Positions 1 through 10,679 of a stretch of 36,568 bases of DNA are shown one piece after another (positions within the stretch are counted from its first letter, which is position 1; each line of letters opens with the position of its first letter). The notes beneath the pieces were generated by a model, which was given only the letters and a program-made list of their open reading frames with translations, had not been told where the DNA came from and searched no databases. The stretch lies in the NCBI GenBank assembly GCA_902580535.1, contig CACHKZ010000005.1, positions 1-36,568 on the forward strand, in the 5' to 3' direction. Position numbers and translations under genes: made by a program. Source of the DNA: an uncultured Pelagibacteraceae bacterium (GTDB lineage: Bacteria > Pseudomonadota > Alphaproteobacteria > Pelagibacterales > Pelagibacteraceae).

Positions 1-1203
1 TTGTTGACAAAATTTTGTAACTTCATCGACCTCTTTGTCTGTATCCAAAACAAAGTGATTAATAGCTACAGTAACAGGCAAGCCAAATTTTTGAATATTT
101 TCAATATGTCTCTCTAAATTCACCAATCCTTTTTTTACAGCATCTATATTTTCATTTTTAAGTTCATCTTTATTAACACCACCGTGCATTTTTAAAGCTC
201 TTATAGTTGCTACAATCACTACACAACTTGGTTTTAATCCTGATTTTCTACATTTTATATCTAAGAATTTTTCAGCACCTAGATCGGCACCAAATCCTGC
301 TTCAGTAACAACATAGTCTGATAGTTTTAATGCTGTCTTAGTTGCTAATACAGAATTACAACCATGCGCAATATTAGCGAAAGGACCTCCATGGATTATT
401 GCAGGATTATTTTCCAAAGTTTGAGTTACATTTGGTCTAATTGCGTCTTTTAGCAAAACAGTCATTGGACCATGTGCATTTAAATCTTTTGCATAAATTG
501 GTTTTTTATCTCTTGTGTAAGCAACAGTTATATTTCCAATTCTATTTTCAAGATCATGTAAATCATTAGATAAACAAAAGATCGCCATGATTTCAGATGC
601 AACTGTAATATCAAAACCATCTTCTCTAGGGAAACCATTTGCAACACCACCAAGATTAATATTGATAGACCTTAGCGCTCGATCGTTCATATCAAGTACT
701 CTTTTCCAAACTATTCTTCTTACATCAATATTTAATTTGTTACCCCAATATATATGGTTATCTATTAAAGCAGATAAAAGATTGTGAGCAGAAGTGATTG
801 CATGAAAGTCACCTGTGAAATGAAGATTTATTTGTTCCATAGGAACGACTTGCGCATAACCACCACCAGCCGCACCACCTTTCATTCCAAATGAAGGACC
901 TAAACTTGGCTCTCTTAAACAAACAATAGATTTTTTACCTATTTTATTTAATCCATCTGACAATCCAACTGATGTGGTTGTTTTTCCTTCTCCAGCTGGA
1001 GTAGGAGTAATTGCTGTAACTAATATTAATTTACCGTCTTTTTTACTTTTAAATTTTTCAAGATATTCGAGTTTGATCTTAGCTATGTATCTACTTATTG
1101 GACTATATGCCTCAGCATTATCTGGAACACCAACTCCATCCAAAATCTCTTGAATTGGTTTCATATTTGCTTCTCTTGCAATTTGGATATCTGTTTTTGA
1201 CAT
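1..1203 (-). CDS. fhs: Formate-tetrahydrofolate ligase, N-terminal part (C-terminus runs off the window)
   Basis: Reverse-strand frame starting at CAT 1201-1203 is open to position 1. It translates [29 protein letters not shown]...[72 protein letters not shown], typical of Fhs. Confidence 0.95.
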   Translation of the reverse strand, partial: MSKTDIQIAREANMKPIQEILDGVGVPDNAEAYSPISRYIAKIKLEYLEKFKSKKDGKLILVTAITPTPAGEGKTTTSVGLSDGLNKIGKKSIVCLREPSLGPSFGMKGGAAGGGYAQVVPMEQINLHFTGDFHAITSAHNLLSALIDNHIYWGNKLNIDVRRIVWKRVLDMNDRALRSININLGGVANGFPREDGFDITVASEIMAIFCLSNDLHDLENRIGNITVAYTRDKKPIYAKDLNAHGPMTVLLKDAIRPNVTQTLENNPAIIHGGPFANIAHGCNSVLATKTALKLSDYVVTEAGFGADLGAEKFLDIKCRKSGLKPSCVVIVATIRALKMHGGVNKDELKNENIDAVKKGLVNLERHIENIQKFGLPVTVAINHFVLDTDKEVDEVTKFCQQ

Positions 1204-1331
1204 TTGGTTTAAAACCTATAATAAATTAGTGTGCAAAATTTCTATACTTTTTTAATAGGATTTTAAACATCTAAAAAATATATATATAAAAAATAAGAAA
1301 AAATTTAAGTTTAATTAGATAAAATTATAAA

Positions 1332-2588
1332 ATGCAAAAATACTCAGTTTTTAGTCTAATAAAAAATGCATTCTCAGATCATCAAAATTGGGAAGTTGCA
1401 TGGAAAGACCCAACACCTAAAAAAGAATACGATGTAATTATCATTGGTGGGGGAGGCCATGGATTAGCAACCGCATATTACTTAGCAAAAGAACACAACA
1501 TTACAAATGTTGCTATCATTGAAAAAGGTTGGATAGGTGGAGGAAACGTTGGAAGGAATACTACAATTATTAGGTCTAATTACATGCATGATGAGAATGG
1601 TTTGTTTAGCGAATTTGGTATGGATCTTTGGAGAAAGATGAGCCAAGATTTAAATTACAATGTAATGTTTTCCCCAAGAGGAATAATTAATCTTGCCCAC
1701 TCAGATGCACAAATGAATGCCTATTCAAGAAGGGGAAATTCGATGCGTTTGAACGGCATTGATGCGGTTTTGTTAAATAGAGAAGAAGTACAAAAGTTAA
1801 TTCCAATGGCAGACTTTTCTGACAATGTAAGGTTTCCAATTTTTGGAGGCTTGATGCAACCAAGCGCTGGAACAGCAAGACACGATGCTGTTGCCTGGGG
1901 TTATGCGAGACAAGCGGACTCCATGGGTGTTGATATAATTCAAAATTGTGAAGTTACAGGATTTGATGTCTCAAATGGAAAAATTCTTGGAGTAAGAACT
2001 TCTAAAGGAGATATTAAAGCAAAGAAAGTTGGTTTATGTGTTGCAGGAAGTACAAATATTTTGGCAGAAATGTTAAATATGACTTTACCAATTGAAACTC
2101 ATTTGCTTCAAGCATGTGTATCAGAGCCTATTAAACCTTTGCTTGATCATGTCGTTACATTTGGTGCAGGACATTTTTATTGTAGCCAATCAGATAAAGG
2201 GGAAATGGTTATGGGTGGAGACTTGGATGGATATAATAGTTATTCTCAAAGAGGAAACTTACCTACTCTTCAACATGTTTTAACAGAAGGGATTGCGATG
2301 TTTCCATTTCTTAGCAAATTAAAAATGTTAAGAACTTGGGGTGGAATAATGGATATGTCCATGGATGGTTCACCAATTATAGATAAAACACATATTAACG
2401 GATTATATTTAAATTGTGGTTGGTGCTATGGTGGATTTAAAGCAACTCCAGCTTCCGGATGGACTTTTGCACATACAATTGCTCAAGACAGAGTTCATGA
2501 TTTAAATGCCGGTTACAGCCTCAACAGATTTAGCACTGGAAATTTAATTGATGAAAAAGGCCTAGGAACTAAAACCTGGATATCATAA
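1332..2588 (+). CDS. soxB: Sarcosine oxidase subunit beta (FAD-dependent)
   Basis: DAO-type FAD motif (VIIIGGGGHGLATAYYLA) in the first gene of a soxBDAG operon. Confidence 0.95.
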   Translation: MQKYSVFSLIKNAFSDHQNWEVAWKDPTPKKEYDVIIIGGGGHGLATAYYLAKEHNITNVAIIEKGWIGGGNVGRNTTIIRSNYMHDENGLFSEFGMDLWRKMSQDLNYNVMFSPRGIINLAHSDAQMNAYSRRGNSMRLNGIDAVLLNREEVQKLIPMADFSDNVRFPIFGGLMQPSAGTARHDAVAWGYARQADSMGVDIIQNCEVTGFDVSNGKILGVRTSKGDIKAKKVGLCVAGSTNILAEMLNMTLPIETHLLQACVSEPIKPLLDHVVTFGAGHFYCSQSDKGEMVMGGDLDGYNSYSQRGNLPTLQHVLTEGIAMFPFLSKLKMLRTWGGIMDMSMDGSPIIDKTHINGLYLNCGWCYGGFKATPASGWTFAHTIAQDRVHDLNAGYSLNRFSTGNLIDEKGLGTKTWIS

Positions 2589-2858
2589 ATGTTATATATC
2601 AACTGTCCACATTGTGGACTTAGATCTCAGAATGAATTTGCTTATGGCGGAGATGCAACAGTAAAGCGTCCTGAACTTAATAAAGAAATAAGCGATCAAG
2701 AGTGGGATAATTTTGTATACTTAAGAAAAAGTCCAAGAGGAAAACATTTAGAATTATGGCATCATATTTCTGGATGTAGACAATGGATTAAAGTTGAGAG
2801 AGATACATCAACTCACGAAATTTTTAAAACTTATAAAGCAAACGAAGCAATAGAATAA
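2589..2858 (+). CDS. soxD: Sarcosine oxidase subunit delta
   Basis: MLYINCPHCGLRSQNEFAYGGDA...HHISGCRQW zinc-binding small subunit; overlaps soxA start by 1 nt. Confidence 0.95.
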   Translation: MLYINCPHCGLRSQNEFAYGGDATVKRPELNKEISDQEWDNFVYLRKSPRGKHLELWHHISGCRQWIKVERDTSTHEIFKTYKANEAIE

Positions 2859-5854
2859 TGTCCCAGGATTTTAGATTAGATAATGTTGGAATGGTAAATA
2901 GAGAAAAAAAAATCTCGTTTAAATTTAATGGCAAAAAATATTTTGGTTTCGAGGGAGATACTATCGCATCTGCCTTAATAGCTAATGGAGTTCATTTAGT
3001 AGGTAGAAGTTTTAAATATCACAGACCTAGGGGTTTTTTTGGAGTTGGCGTTGATGAGCCCTATGCAATTCTACAGTTGGATAGAAATAATGAGAGAGAT
3101 CCGAATATAAGAGCAACAGAACAAGAAATTTTTGAAGGGCTAGAGGTTAAGAGTGTTAATTGTTGGCCTAGTGTAAATTTTGACATTGGTGCGATAAACA
3201 ATTTCTTAAAAATGTTTTTTCCAGCTGGTTTCTATTACAAAACATTTATGTGGCCTCCTAGCTTTTGGTATAAAATATATGAACCTTTTATTCGAATGGC
3301 GGCTGGATTTGGAGAAGCCTCTATCAAACATGATAAAGAAAGATATGAGCATAAATATGAGTATTGTGATTTATTAATAACAGGATCTGGGCCTTCAGGT
3401 TTAGCAAGTGCTTATGCCGCTGCCAAGAATGGAGCCCGGGTAATATTGGCTGAGGATAAACCAAGATTTGGAGGTAGCTTATTAACAAGTGATGTAAATA
3501 TCGGAAACCAAACAGGTGTTGAGTGGACAGAAAAAATTATAGCAGAACTTAAGTCCATGCCTAATGTTACAGTAAAAAATAGATCACAAGTTTTTGGTTA
3601 CTATGATCACAATATGTTAGTTATGTCAGAGCGTATTAGTGATCACTTGCCAAAAACTCAAAAATATCTCCCTAAACAACGTTTGTGGTACATAAGAGCA
3701 AATGAAGTATTGATTTCATCAGGTTCAATTGAAAGACCTTTAGTTTTTGGAAATAATGATACTCCTGGCGTTATGTTATCGTCAGCTGCTAAAGAGTATA
3801 TGAAAGTTTACGGCGTATTAGTTGGAAAAAAACCTTTAATTTTCACAAACAATGATAGTGGTTATGAAACTGCAATTGAATTTAAAAAAAATGGAGTAAA
3901 TCCAATCATATTGGATACAAGAAGTAATCCTTCTTCAGATATTATAACTGAGGCAAAAAATTTAAATATTGAAATTAGGTTCTCCTATGTAGTTGTTGCT
4001 GCAAAAGGCTATAAAAAAGTTAAATCAGCAGATATTGCTAAAATATCTGACAATAAAAAAGAATTATTTAACATAGAAAATATTGAATGTGATTGTATCT
4101 GTGTATCAGGTTTTTGGACACCATCTATTCATTTAGCTTCACAGTCAGGAAACAAATCTAAATTTAACGAAAAAATTGATGCATTTGTACCAGATAAATC
4201 TAAACAAAAAGAAAATACAATTGGGTCAGCAAATGGAATATTTACATTGGAGGAAACTATTAAAGATGCTTTTGATAAAGGTTTTGATGTTTCAAATAAA
4301 ATAACTGAAAAAAATAATAAAGTTTCAGCACCGACAGTAGTAGAAAAAAAATCAACGGATCATGACAAATTTTGGTGTGTTCCTTTACCAAAAGGTAAAT
4401 CTTATAAAAGGTTTTTAGATTTTCAAAATGACGTAGCGGTTTCTGATATTGAGCTAGCGCTAAGAGAAGGTTTCAGGTCTATCGAGCATGTAAAAAGATA
4501 TACAACGCTTGGTATGGCTACCGACCAAGGAAAAACGAGTAATTTAAATGGATTACAATTAGTTTCTGATATTGAGAACAAAGTTGTTCCACAAGTAGGA
4601 CATACGACTTTTAGACCTCCTTATACTCCAGTTTCAATTGGAGCAATTGTAGGAAGAGAAGTTGGTAAGCATTCTAAACCAACAAGGAAATCACCTATGC
4701 ATTCATGGCATGAAAAAAATAATGCAGTTTTTGTTGATGCAGGGGTTTGGTTAAGACCAAGATATTACAAGCAAGGAAATGAAGGGTTATTTGAAGCATC
4801 AAAAAGAGAGGCAAAGAATGTAAGACAAAATGTAGGCGTATGTGATGTTACAACATTAGGTAAAATAGATGTTAAAGGACCAGATGCAGCAGAATTTTTA
4901 AATAGAGTTTATACTAACGCTTGGCTTAAACTTCCAGTAGGTAAAGCAAGATACGGTGTAATGTTAAGAGAAGATGGAATTGTAATGGATGATGGAACAA
5001 CAACAAGGATTTCCGAAAATCATTATCACATGACAACTACAACAGCTCAAGCAGCAAATGTTCTATCTCATTTAGAATATTATTTACAACTAGTGTGGCC
5101 AGAATTAAATGTAAACGTTGTATCAACCACAGAGCAATGGGCAGGCGCAGCAATCGCAGGACCTAATTCTAGAAAATTATTAATGAAATTATTCCCTAAT
5201 TTAGATGTTTCAAACGAAGGTTTGCCATTTATGGGTTATAAAGAGGCTGATTTATTTGGAGTTCCTGCAAAAATTTACAGAATTTCGTTTTCTGGTGAGT
5301 TAGCATATGAGATTAACGTTGAATCTGATAACGGATATTTCATGTGGGAAAAAATCATGGAAGTTGGAAAAGAATTTCAAATACAACCATATGGAACTGA
5401 AGCTTTATCAACTTTAAGAATAGAAATGGGCCATGTTGCAGGATCTGAATTAGATGGAAGAACAATCCCTTACGATGCATCTTTAGAAGGGCTAGTTAGT
5501 AAGAAAAAAGATTTTATAGGCAAAAGATCTTTAAACAGATCTGCCTTTACATCTACGGATAGAGAAAAATTAGTTGGCGTAGTTCCAATTGATAAAACTA
5601 CAAGTATACCTGAGGGATCTTACATAGTAAAAGATCCAAAAGCAAAATTACCTAACCCAAAATTAGGTCATGTTTCGGCCTCATGTTGGAGTGTTGAATA
5701 TGATAACCCATTTTCTTTAGCAATAATTAAAGATGGTAAAAATATGATAGGACAAAAACTCTTTGCTATGTCACCTTTAAAAAATAAAACGATACCTGTA
5801 GAGATTGTCTCTTCTCATTATGTAGATCCTGAAGGAAAGAGAGTTAGATCATGA
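2858..5854 (+). CDS. soxA: Sarcosine oxidase subunit alpha (N-terminal FAD/NAD part plus C-terminal GcvT-fold domain)
   Basis: 998 aa; LITGSGPSGLASAYAAAKNGARVILAED; C-terminal aminomethyltransferase fold; position in soxBDAG. Confidence 0.95.
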   Translation: MSQDFRLDNVGMVNREKKISFKFNGKKYFGFEGDTIASALIANGVHLVGRSFKYHRPRGFFGVGVDEPYAILQLDRNNERDPNIRATEQEIFEGLEVKSVNCWPSVNFDIGAINNFLKMFFPAGFYYKTFMWPPSFWYKIYEPFIRMAAGFGEASIKHDKERYEHKYEYCDLLITGSGPSGLASAYAAAKNGARVILAEDKPRFGGSLLTSDVNIGNQTGVEWTEKIIAELKSMPNVTVKNRSQVFGYYDHNMLVMSERISDHLPKTQKYLPKQRLWYIRANEVLISSGSIERPLVFGNNDTPGVMLSSAAKEYMKVYGVLVGKKPLIFTNNDSGYETAIEFKKNGVNPIILDTRSNPSSDIITEAKNLNIEIRFSYVVVAAKGYKKVKSADIAKISDNKKELFNIENIECDCICVSGFWTPSIHLASQSGNKSKFNEKIDAFVPDKSKQKENTIGSANGIFTLEETIKDAFDKGFDVSNKITEKNNKVSAPTVVEKKSTDHDKFWCVPLPKGKSYKRFLDFQNDVAVSDIELALREGFRSIEHVKRYTTLGMATDQGKTSNLNGLQLVSDIENKVVPQVGHTTFRPPYTPVSIGAIVGREVGKHSKPTRKSPMHSWHEKNNAVFVDAGVWLRPRYYKQGNEGLFEASKREAKNVRQNVGVCDVTTLGKIDVKGPDAAEFLNRVYTNAWLKLPVGKARYGVMLREDGIVMDDGTTTRISENHYHMTTTTAQAANVLSHLEYYLQLVWPELNVNVVSTTEQWAGAAIAGPNSRKLLMKLFPNLDVSNEGLPFMGYKEADLFGVPAKIYRISFSGELAYEINVESDNGYFMWEKIMEVGKEFQIQPYGTEALSTLRIEMGHVAGSELDGRTIPYDASLEGLVSKKKDFIGKRSLNRSAFTSTDREKLVGVVPIDKTTSIPEGSYIVKDPKAKLPNPKLGHVSASCWSVEYDNPFSLAIIKDGKNMIGQKLFAMSPLKNKTIPVEIVSSHYVDPEGKRVRS

Positions 5855-6438
5855 CGATAATATCACCTTTGCAGAACATTCATTCAGAGGGCTCTTATGG
5901 AAATTTTGAAAATAAAACTGAAAATGAATTATTGAAAATTTCTGAGTTAAAAAATTTATTAATTGTTCAAATAGTTCAGTACAAAAATTCTTCAATTAAA
6001 ATAAATGATATAAAACTTAATAATTTGCAATTTGTTAATGAAGCACAAAAAGTTGTCGCAAATGAAAATTTAAGAATATTGTGGAATTCACCAAACAATT
6101 GGCTTGTTGTTTCCAAAAAAAAAGAACTTTTTAGTGAAATTTTGAAAAATTTTGATGATAGCGACTTTGCTGTTACAGATCTCTCACACTCAAAAGCAAT
6201 TATAGAAATAGAAGGACCTAATGTTAAAGAGGTTTTAAAAAAAGGTTGTCCGTTTAATTTCAATATATTTAGTAAAAATATGTGCATCAACTCATCATAT
6301 AACGGAATATCTTTTTTAGTTGATATGGTTGAAGATGATCCTGAAAAAGCTAGAATTTTTTCACTTCGTAGTTTTGGGGAATCTATGTACCACTCAATAA
6401 CTGATGCTTCATTAGAATATGGCTATAAATGTATTTAG
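5851..6438 (+). CDS. soxG: Sarcosine oxidase subunit gamma
   Basis: Position after soxA with 4-nt overlap; SoxG-like size and DLSHSKAIIEIEGPNVKEVLKKGCPF. Confidence 0.85.
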   Translation: MTIISPLQNIHSEGSYGNFENKTENELLKISELKNLLIVQIVQYKNSSIKINDIKLNNLQFVNEAQKVVANENLRILWNSPNNWLVVSKKKELFSEILKNFDDSDFAVTDLSHSKAIIEIEGPNVKEVLKKGCPFNFNIFSKNMCINSSYNGISFLVDMVEDDPEKARIFSLRSFGESMYHSITDASLEYGYKCI

Positions 6439-6451
6439 AAACTATTCTAAA
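6434..6451. terminator. Short hairpin spanning the two convergent stop codons, candidate bidirectional terminator
   Basis: TTTAGAA-acta-TTCTAAA perfect 7-bp inverted repeat between soxG stop and the stop of the opposing MFS gene; T-rich tract follows on the + strand. Confidence 0.4.
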
Positions 6452-8067
6452 GTTTTAAATCTTGTTTTTTGAATAATAAATACGAACAAAATTGGTAAAA
6501 TTAAAGTCAGCAATGTTACAGTTATTAATAATATTCCCAATTCTGAGTAATCAGCAGTAGTCAATATTGCATTAGTCACTTTATCTTTGACTTCACGAGT
6601 AATTGTATAAATTTCATTTAAGTATTTTGTTCCTAAAGCACTTGCTGATAATGCTAAATTTGTAAAAGACGCAAAAACTGCAAAAAAAGTAGCTTTTAGG
6701 TGCGAAGGTGCATTTTTAGCAATCCATGCTAGTAAAGGTATCATAGAGACCTGACCTAAAGGAGACTCTAATGCTGTATTAATTAGTGCAATAAATTTAG
6801 CATCAACAACTCCATTTGTTATTGATGAGGTCCAATTATGAAATCCGTAATACATTCCTACACTTGGCAGAAATAATATTGCACCAGCGATTGACAAAAC
6901 TATAATGATTTTTGCTATAGAATTATTTGACATAAAAGGTCTAAGCAAAATAATTCCTAACAATGTTAAGACCGAAGCTAGTAGTGATAATATAGAAAAA
7001 AACTGCTCATTAAATTTTAGTTCATCTATTTCAAACCAAGATAGTCCTGGACCTGGACCTGGCATTGCTCTAAATACGAATATAATCACAGCCGTCCCGA
7101 CAATCGTAGATCTTAAATTTTGAGGCAGTTCTTTTATCAATTTACTCATCAGGAACAAAATAATTACCATAGATCCTAAAAAAACTATCTCTTGAGCAAA
7201 AGGAACTCCGAAGGAGCCAACGCTGAGTGTAAAAATTACAAAAATTAAACTACCACCTAAAATCCACCAATTAATCTCTGTTTTTTCATGTTCGTAATTA
7301 TCTTCGTTACCAACTAAACCCTGACCAATTAATTTATTTTTTTTTTTATTTTTAAGATAGTTAGCAAAAATTACTCCTAAAATTGAAACAAATGGTATTA
7401 CTAGTGCATAAATATAAATTGAGCCATAGAGCTCTATTTTGTCCGCTTGCTCTAAACTATCTACGCCTTTAAATAAGATCACATTTACTAAAGCAACTAG
7501 AACAGTGCCACCGATAATTGCAAATCGTCCAAGTGTCTGCATTGTAGTATGCATTGTTTTAATCTGATCTTGTGAAAATTTTTGACCTTCTTCATTAACA
7601 ATTGGAACAGCTTCTACTGTCATTGCATCTGCAACAACATCTTGAACCACATAACCAATGGGAGCCAAAAGAACACTTATTACAAACCAAGTTTCTACCT
7701 TTAGAATTGTGGACATCCATTCTGTATGGATAATTAATCCATACATTATCAATAAGCTTAAACCAATTAGTGTAGCTCCTACATAAACCATATAATTTTT
7801 TTTGTTCCAAATTAGATCTACTAAATGACCTAATGGCATTTTTAGTGCCCAAGGGATACCAGCCCAAAACCCTAGCCCAGCAAGAAAAGCTGCTGATAAA
7901 TTTAGATAATCTTTAACAAAAAATGTACCCACTATTCCTGTTAAACCTGAAATTCCAGCTGCAAGATAAATCATTAAAGGTGGTAAATAAGATAGTTTAA
8001 ATTGTCTTCCTAAATCTAGTAAAGTGGAGTCGATAAATTTGGAAATTTGATTCATAAAATTATTCAA
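6442..8067 (-). CDS. MFS-type multi-pass transporter (possibly BT1/folate-biopterin or PucC-like)
   Basis: 541 aa, about 12 hydrophobic helices, MFS-like loop WALKMPLGHLVDLIW; subfamily assignment tentative. Confidence 0.75.
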   Translation of the reverse strand: MNNFMNQISKFIDSTLLDLGRQFKLSYLPPLMIYLAAGISGLTGIVGTFFVKDYLNLSAAFLAGLGFWAGIPWALKMPLGHLVDLIWNKKNYMVYVGATLIGLSLLIMYGLIIHTEWMSTILKVETWFVISVLLAPIGYVVQDVVADAMTVEAVPIVNEEGQKFSQDQIKTMHTTMQTLGRFAIIGGTVLVALVNVILFKGVDSLEQADKIELYGSIYIYALVIPFVSILGVIFANYLKNKKKNKLIGQGLVGNEDNYEHEKTEINWWILGGSLIFVIFTLSVGSFGVPFAQEIVFLGSMVIILFLMSKLIKELPQNLRSTIVGTAVIIFVFRAMPGPGPGLSWFEIDELKFNEQFFSILSLLASVLTLLGIILLRPFMSNNSIAKIIIVLSIAGAILFLPSVGMYYGFHNWTSSITNGVVDAKFIALINTALESPLGQVSMIPLLAWIAKNAPSHLKATFFAVFASFTNLALSASALGTKYLNEIYTITREVKDKVTNAILTTADYSELGILLITVTLLTLILPILFVFIIQKTRFKTLE

Positions 8068-8500
8068 TTATGTTTAATTTTATTAACTTAGTATTCTTTG
8101 TTTCATTACACCACAACTCGTAACTTTCACACACTCTCCACAAATGGTTAATAGCTCTTTGAGAAATATCTAAAGGAAAATGGCTTTTTGCATAGTATAA
8201 ATCAGGAAATTTAATTAATTGCTTCATCATTGCTTCTTTTTGAAGATTTAAAAGCCGGATTACTTCTGCAGAAATTTTTTCGCCAGAATTAATATCAATA
8301 TAATTATTTTTTTTTAACTCTTCAAACCAATCATCATGATACTTACCACTACTTATTTTTTCGTATAATGGTGAACCCATGAATCTTTCCATAGCATCAA
8401 TATTGCTTATATTCTGCTCTTTACTTTTAATTTCACTTATTGCTAAATAAATAACCTCAGCAACATAAAGTATATAGGGTTTAGCTAAATTTTTTTTCAT
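8060..8500 (-). CDS. Hypothetical protein
   Basis: 146 aa ORF, 8-nt overlap with the downstream transporter gene; no family recognised. Confidence 0.75.
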   Translation of the reverse strand: MKKNLAKPYILYVAEVIYLAISEIKSKEQNISNIDAMERFMGSPLYEKISSGKYHDDWFEELKKNNYIDINSGEKISAEVIRLLNLQKEAMMKQLIKFPDLYYAKSHFPLDISQRAINHLWRVCESYELWCNETKNTKLIKLNIIE

Positions 8501-8504
8501 GAAA

Positions 8505-8990
8505 TTACAAATTTAAATTATAATAACACGAATTTGGATCCTCTTTGTAATGTGCAAAAGGTTTGCATTTTTTGAATCCAAAATTTTTAAATAATTTTCT
8601 TGCTGGGGCAAAAAAATCTCCAGCTCCTGTTTCAACACTTAATTTTTTAATTCCAATTTTTTTTGATTTATCTATTAAATGTCCAATAATTTTTTCTCCA
8701 TATCTTTTTTTCCTAAATTTGTCTGCGACCCTTATTGACTTAAATTCCCCATGTTCTTCTGAAAGGGTTTTTAAAGCTCCGCATCCAATTAAATCATTAT
8801 TCTCCCATAAACTCCAAAATTTTATGCTGGGAACTCTCAAACCTTGCACATCTAATACATGTGAACTGCCCTCTGGCGATACAGATCTTAATTCAATAAA
8901 ATGAATTCTAAGAAGTTCATTTACCTGTGGGTTATCAAAGTTATTTTCTATTGATTTAATCATTTTGAAGAACATATAATCGAAAAACAA
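8505..8990 (-). CDS. GNAT-family N-acetyltransferase
   Basis: FKSIRVADKFRKKRYGEKIIGHLIDKSKKIGIKKLSVETGAGDFFAPARKLFKNFGF: acetyl-CoA-binding GNAT pattern; exact start uncertain. Confidence 0.85.
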   Translation of the reverse strand: MFFDYMFFKMIKSIENNFDNPQVNELLRIHFIELRSVSPEGSSHVLDVQGLRVPSIKFWSLWENNDLIGCGALKTLSEEHGEFKSIRVADKFRKKRYGEKIIGHLIDKSKKIGIKKLSVETGAGDFFAPARKLFKNFGFKKCKPFAHYKEDPNSCYYNLNL

Positions 8991-9010
8991 ATTAAACCAA
9001 TATTAAATAT

Positions 9011-9631
9011 ATGTGTGGAAGATACGTAGTTACGAATGCTGTTACAAAAACAAAAAATATCGTGAAAACTGCGATTAATGTTCAAGACAGTGATAATTAT
9101 AATGCACATCCATATCAAAATCTTCCTGTAGTCAAGAAATATAAAAACGGTAATACTGTTGAAAATCTTAAATGGGGAATTATTCCATCCTGGGCAAAAC
9201 AGAAAGACTTTAAAGCTTTGATAAATGCAAGATTAGAAACAATCGATGAAAAGGTCTCATTTAAAAAACTTATTAAAATGCAAAGATGTGTAGTTGTTGC
9301 CGATGGCTTCTATGAATGGAAAAGAACAAAAGATAACAAAATTCCATATTATTTTTTCAGAAATGATAAAAAGACAATTTTTATAGCTGCAATTTACGAT
9401 GAAGGCCAATTTTGTATGATAACTGAGGAAGCAAGCCAAAATATTTCAGAAATTCATCATAGACAACCAGTAATACTTTATGAAAAAGATATAGATAAAT
9501 ATTTAAACATCGAACATTTTGGTTCAACTTTTTTAAAAGAGTGTAACAAAGTAAGTTTGACTTTTCATGAAATATCTAAGGATGTCAATAAACCAACAAA
9601 TAATAGCGCCTCATTAATTCAACAAATTTAA
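9011..9631 (+). CDS. SRAP-domain (YedK/HMCES-like) abasic-site-processing protein
   Basis: MCGRY N-terminus with Cys2, ADGFYEWK, and IHHRQPVIL matching catalytic Cys/Glu/His motifs. Confidence 0.92.
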   Translation: MCGRYVVTNAVTKTKNIVKTAINVQDSDNYNAHPYQNLPVVKKYKNGNTVENLKWGIIPSWAKQKDFKALINARLETIDEKVSFKKLIKMQRCVVVADGFYEWKRTKDNKIPYYFFRNDKKTIFIAAIYDEGQFCMITEEASQNISEIHHRQPVILYEKDIDKYLNIEHFGSTFLKECNKVSLTFHEISKDVNKPTNNSASLIQQI

Positions 9632-9635
9632 GATA

Positions 9636-10679
9636 TTATTTTTCAATGATTGTTACATGACCCATTTTTCTTTTATTTTTAATATCTTTTTTAAGATAGT
9701 CATAAAAGAATTCGTTCTCAGAAAATTTTTTGTCTCTATATATTAAAATATCATCACCTATTAAATTTATCATTTTGGCATTATATATTTTCTGTGTTTT
9801 AATTTTTTCTAAACCACATACAGCTCTAACATGATTTTCAAATTGACTTATATTGTGAGAATTAATTGTCAAATGTCCCGAGTTATGAACTCTGGGAGCT
9901 ATTTCGTTAGCATATAAATTATCATTTTTGTCAATAAAAAATTCTACACATAATGTTCCAATATAATCTAAATCCTCTACAATTTTTTTTGACCACTCAG
10001 TGGATTTAATTATAATTGCTTTCGAAACATCTGCAGGGATTTTAGAGTGCTTTAAAATTTGGTCTTCATGAACATTTTCAATTGGTTCATATATTTCATA
10101 TTTTTGATTACCAAATCTTGTAATGATAACAGATATTTCTTTTTTTAAATTAATGAATTTTTCTAATATGTATTCTTTAGAAAAATCTATTTCATTAGAT
10201 ATATCCTTTTTGCTATTTAATTTGTATTGACCCTTCCCATCATATCCTAATGTAGTTGTTTTTAGTAATCCTGGCAAAAAGTTTTCATTTTCTTTTAATT
10301 CGTCAATATTTTTTATAGAAACATATTGGGTAGTTTGAATATTTATATCATTGAGAAAATTTTTCTCTGTCAATCTATTTTGGATTAAATTATTAATCTC
10401 AGGTTTAGGCAAAACTGTTTTTTCATTATTAATACTTTGAAGAATATTAAATGGAATATTTTCAAATTCGTAAGTAACTAAATCGACACTATCGATAAAT
10501 TCCTGTGTAATTGATTTGTTATCATATTTTCCATATATGAATTTTTCCGTAAAGTTTTTAGCTGGCGCATTCTCATCATCGCTTAAAATAACAGTTTTAA
10601 TGCCAATTTTGTTAGCAGCTACTGACAGCAAACTTCCAAGTTGACCTCCACCTATAATTCCTAAAATAGGATTTTTCAT
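9636..10679 (-). CDS. purK: 5-(carboxyamino)imidazole ribonucleotide synthase
   Basis: ILGIIGGGQLGSLL, ATP-grasp, NEIAPRVHNSGHLT; next to purE. Confidence 0.95.
   Translation of the reverse strand: MKNPILGIIGGGQLGSLLSVAANKIGIKTVILSDDENAPAKNFTEKFIYGKYDNKSITQEFIDSVDLVTYEFENIPFNILQSINNEKTVLPKPEINNLIQNRLTEKNFLNDINIQTTQYVSIKNIDELKENENFLPGLLKTTTLGYDGKGQYKLNSKKDISNEIDFSKEYILEKFINLKKEISVIITRFGNQKYEIYEPIENVHEDQILKHSKIPADVSKAIIIKSTEWSKKIVEDLDYIGTLCVEFFIDKNDNLYANEIAPRVHNSGHLTINSHNISQFENHVRAVCGLEKIKTQKIYNAKMINLIGDDILIYRDKKFSENEFFYDYLKKDIKNKRKMGHVTIIEK

Noticed and set aside
587-787. 66-aa + strand ORF
   Set aside because: Antisense to the fhs coding sequence
1204-1331. Glycine-riboswitch-like leader between fhs and soxB
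   Set aside because: Very AT-rich with no GG-rich aptamer elements; only a simple divergent promoter region is supported
7595-7867. 90-aa Cys-rich ORF on the minus strand
   Set aside because: Alternative frame inside the MFS transporter gene; Cys-richness is a frame artefact
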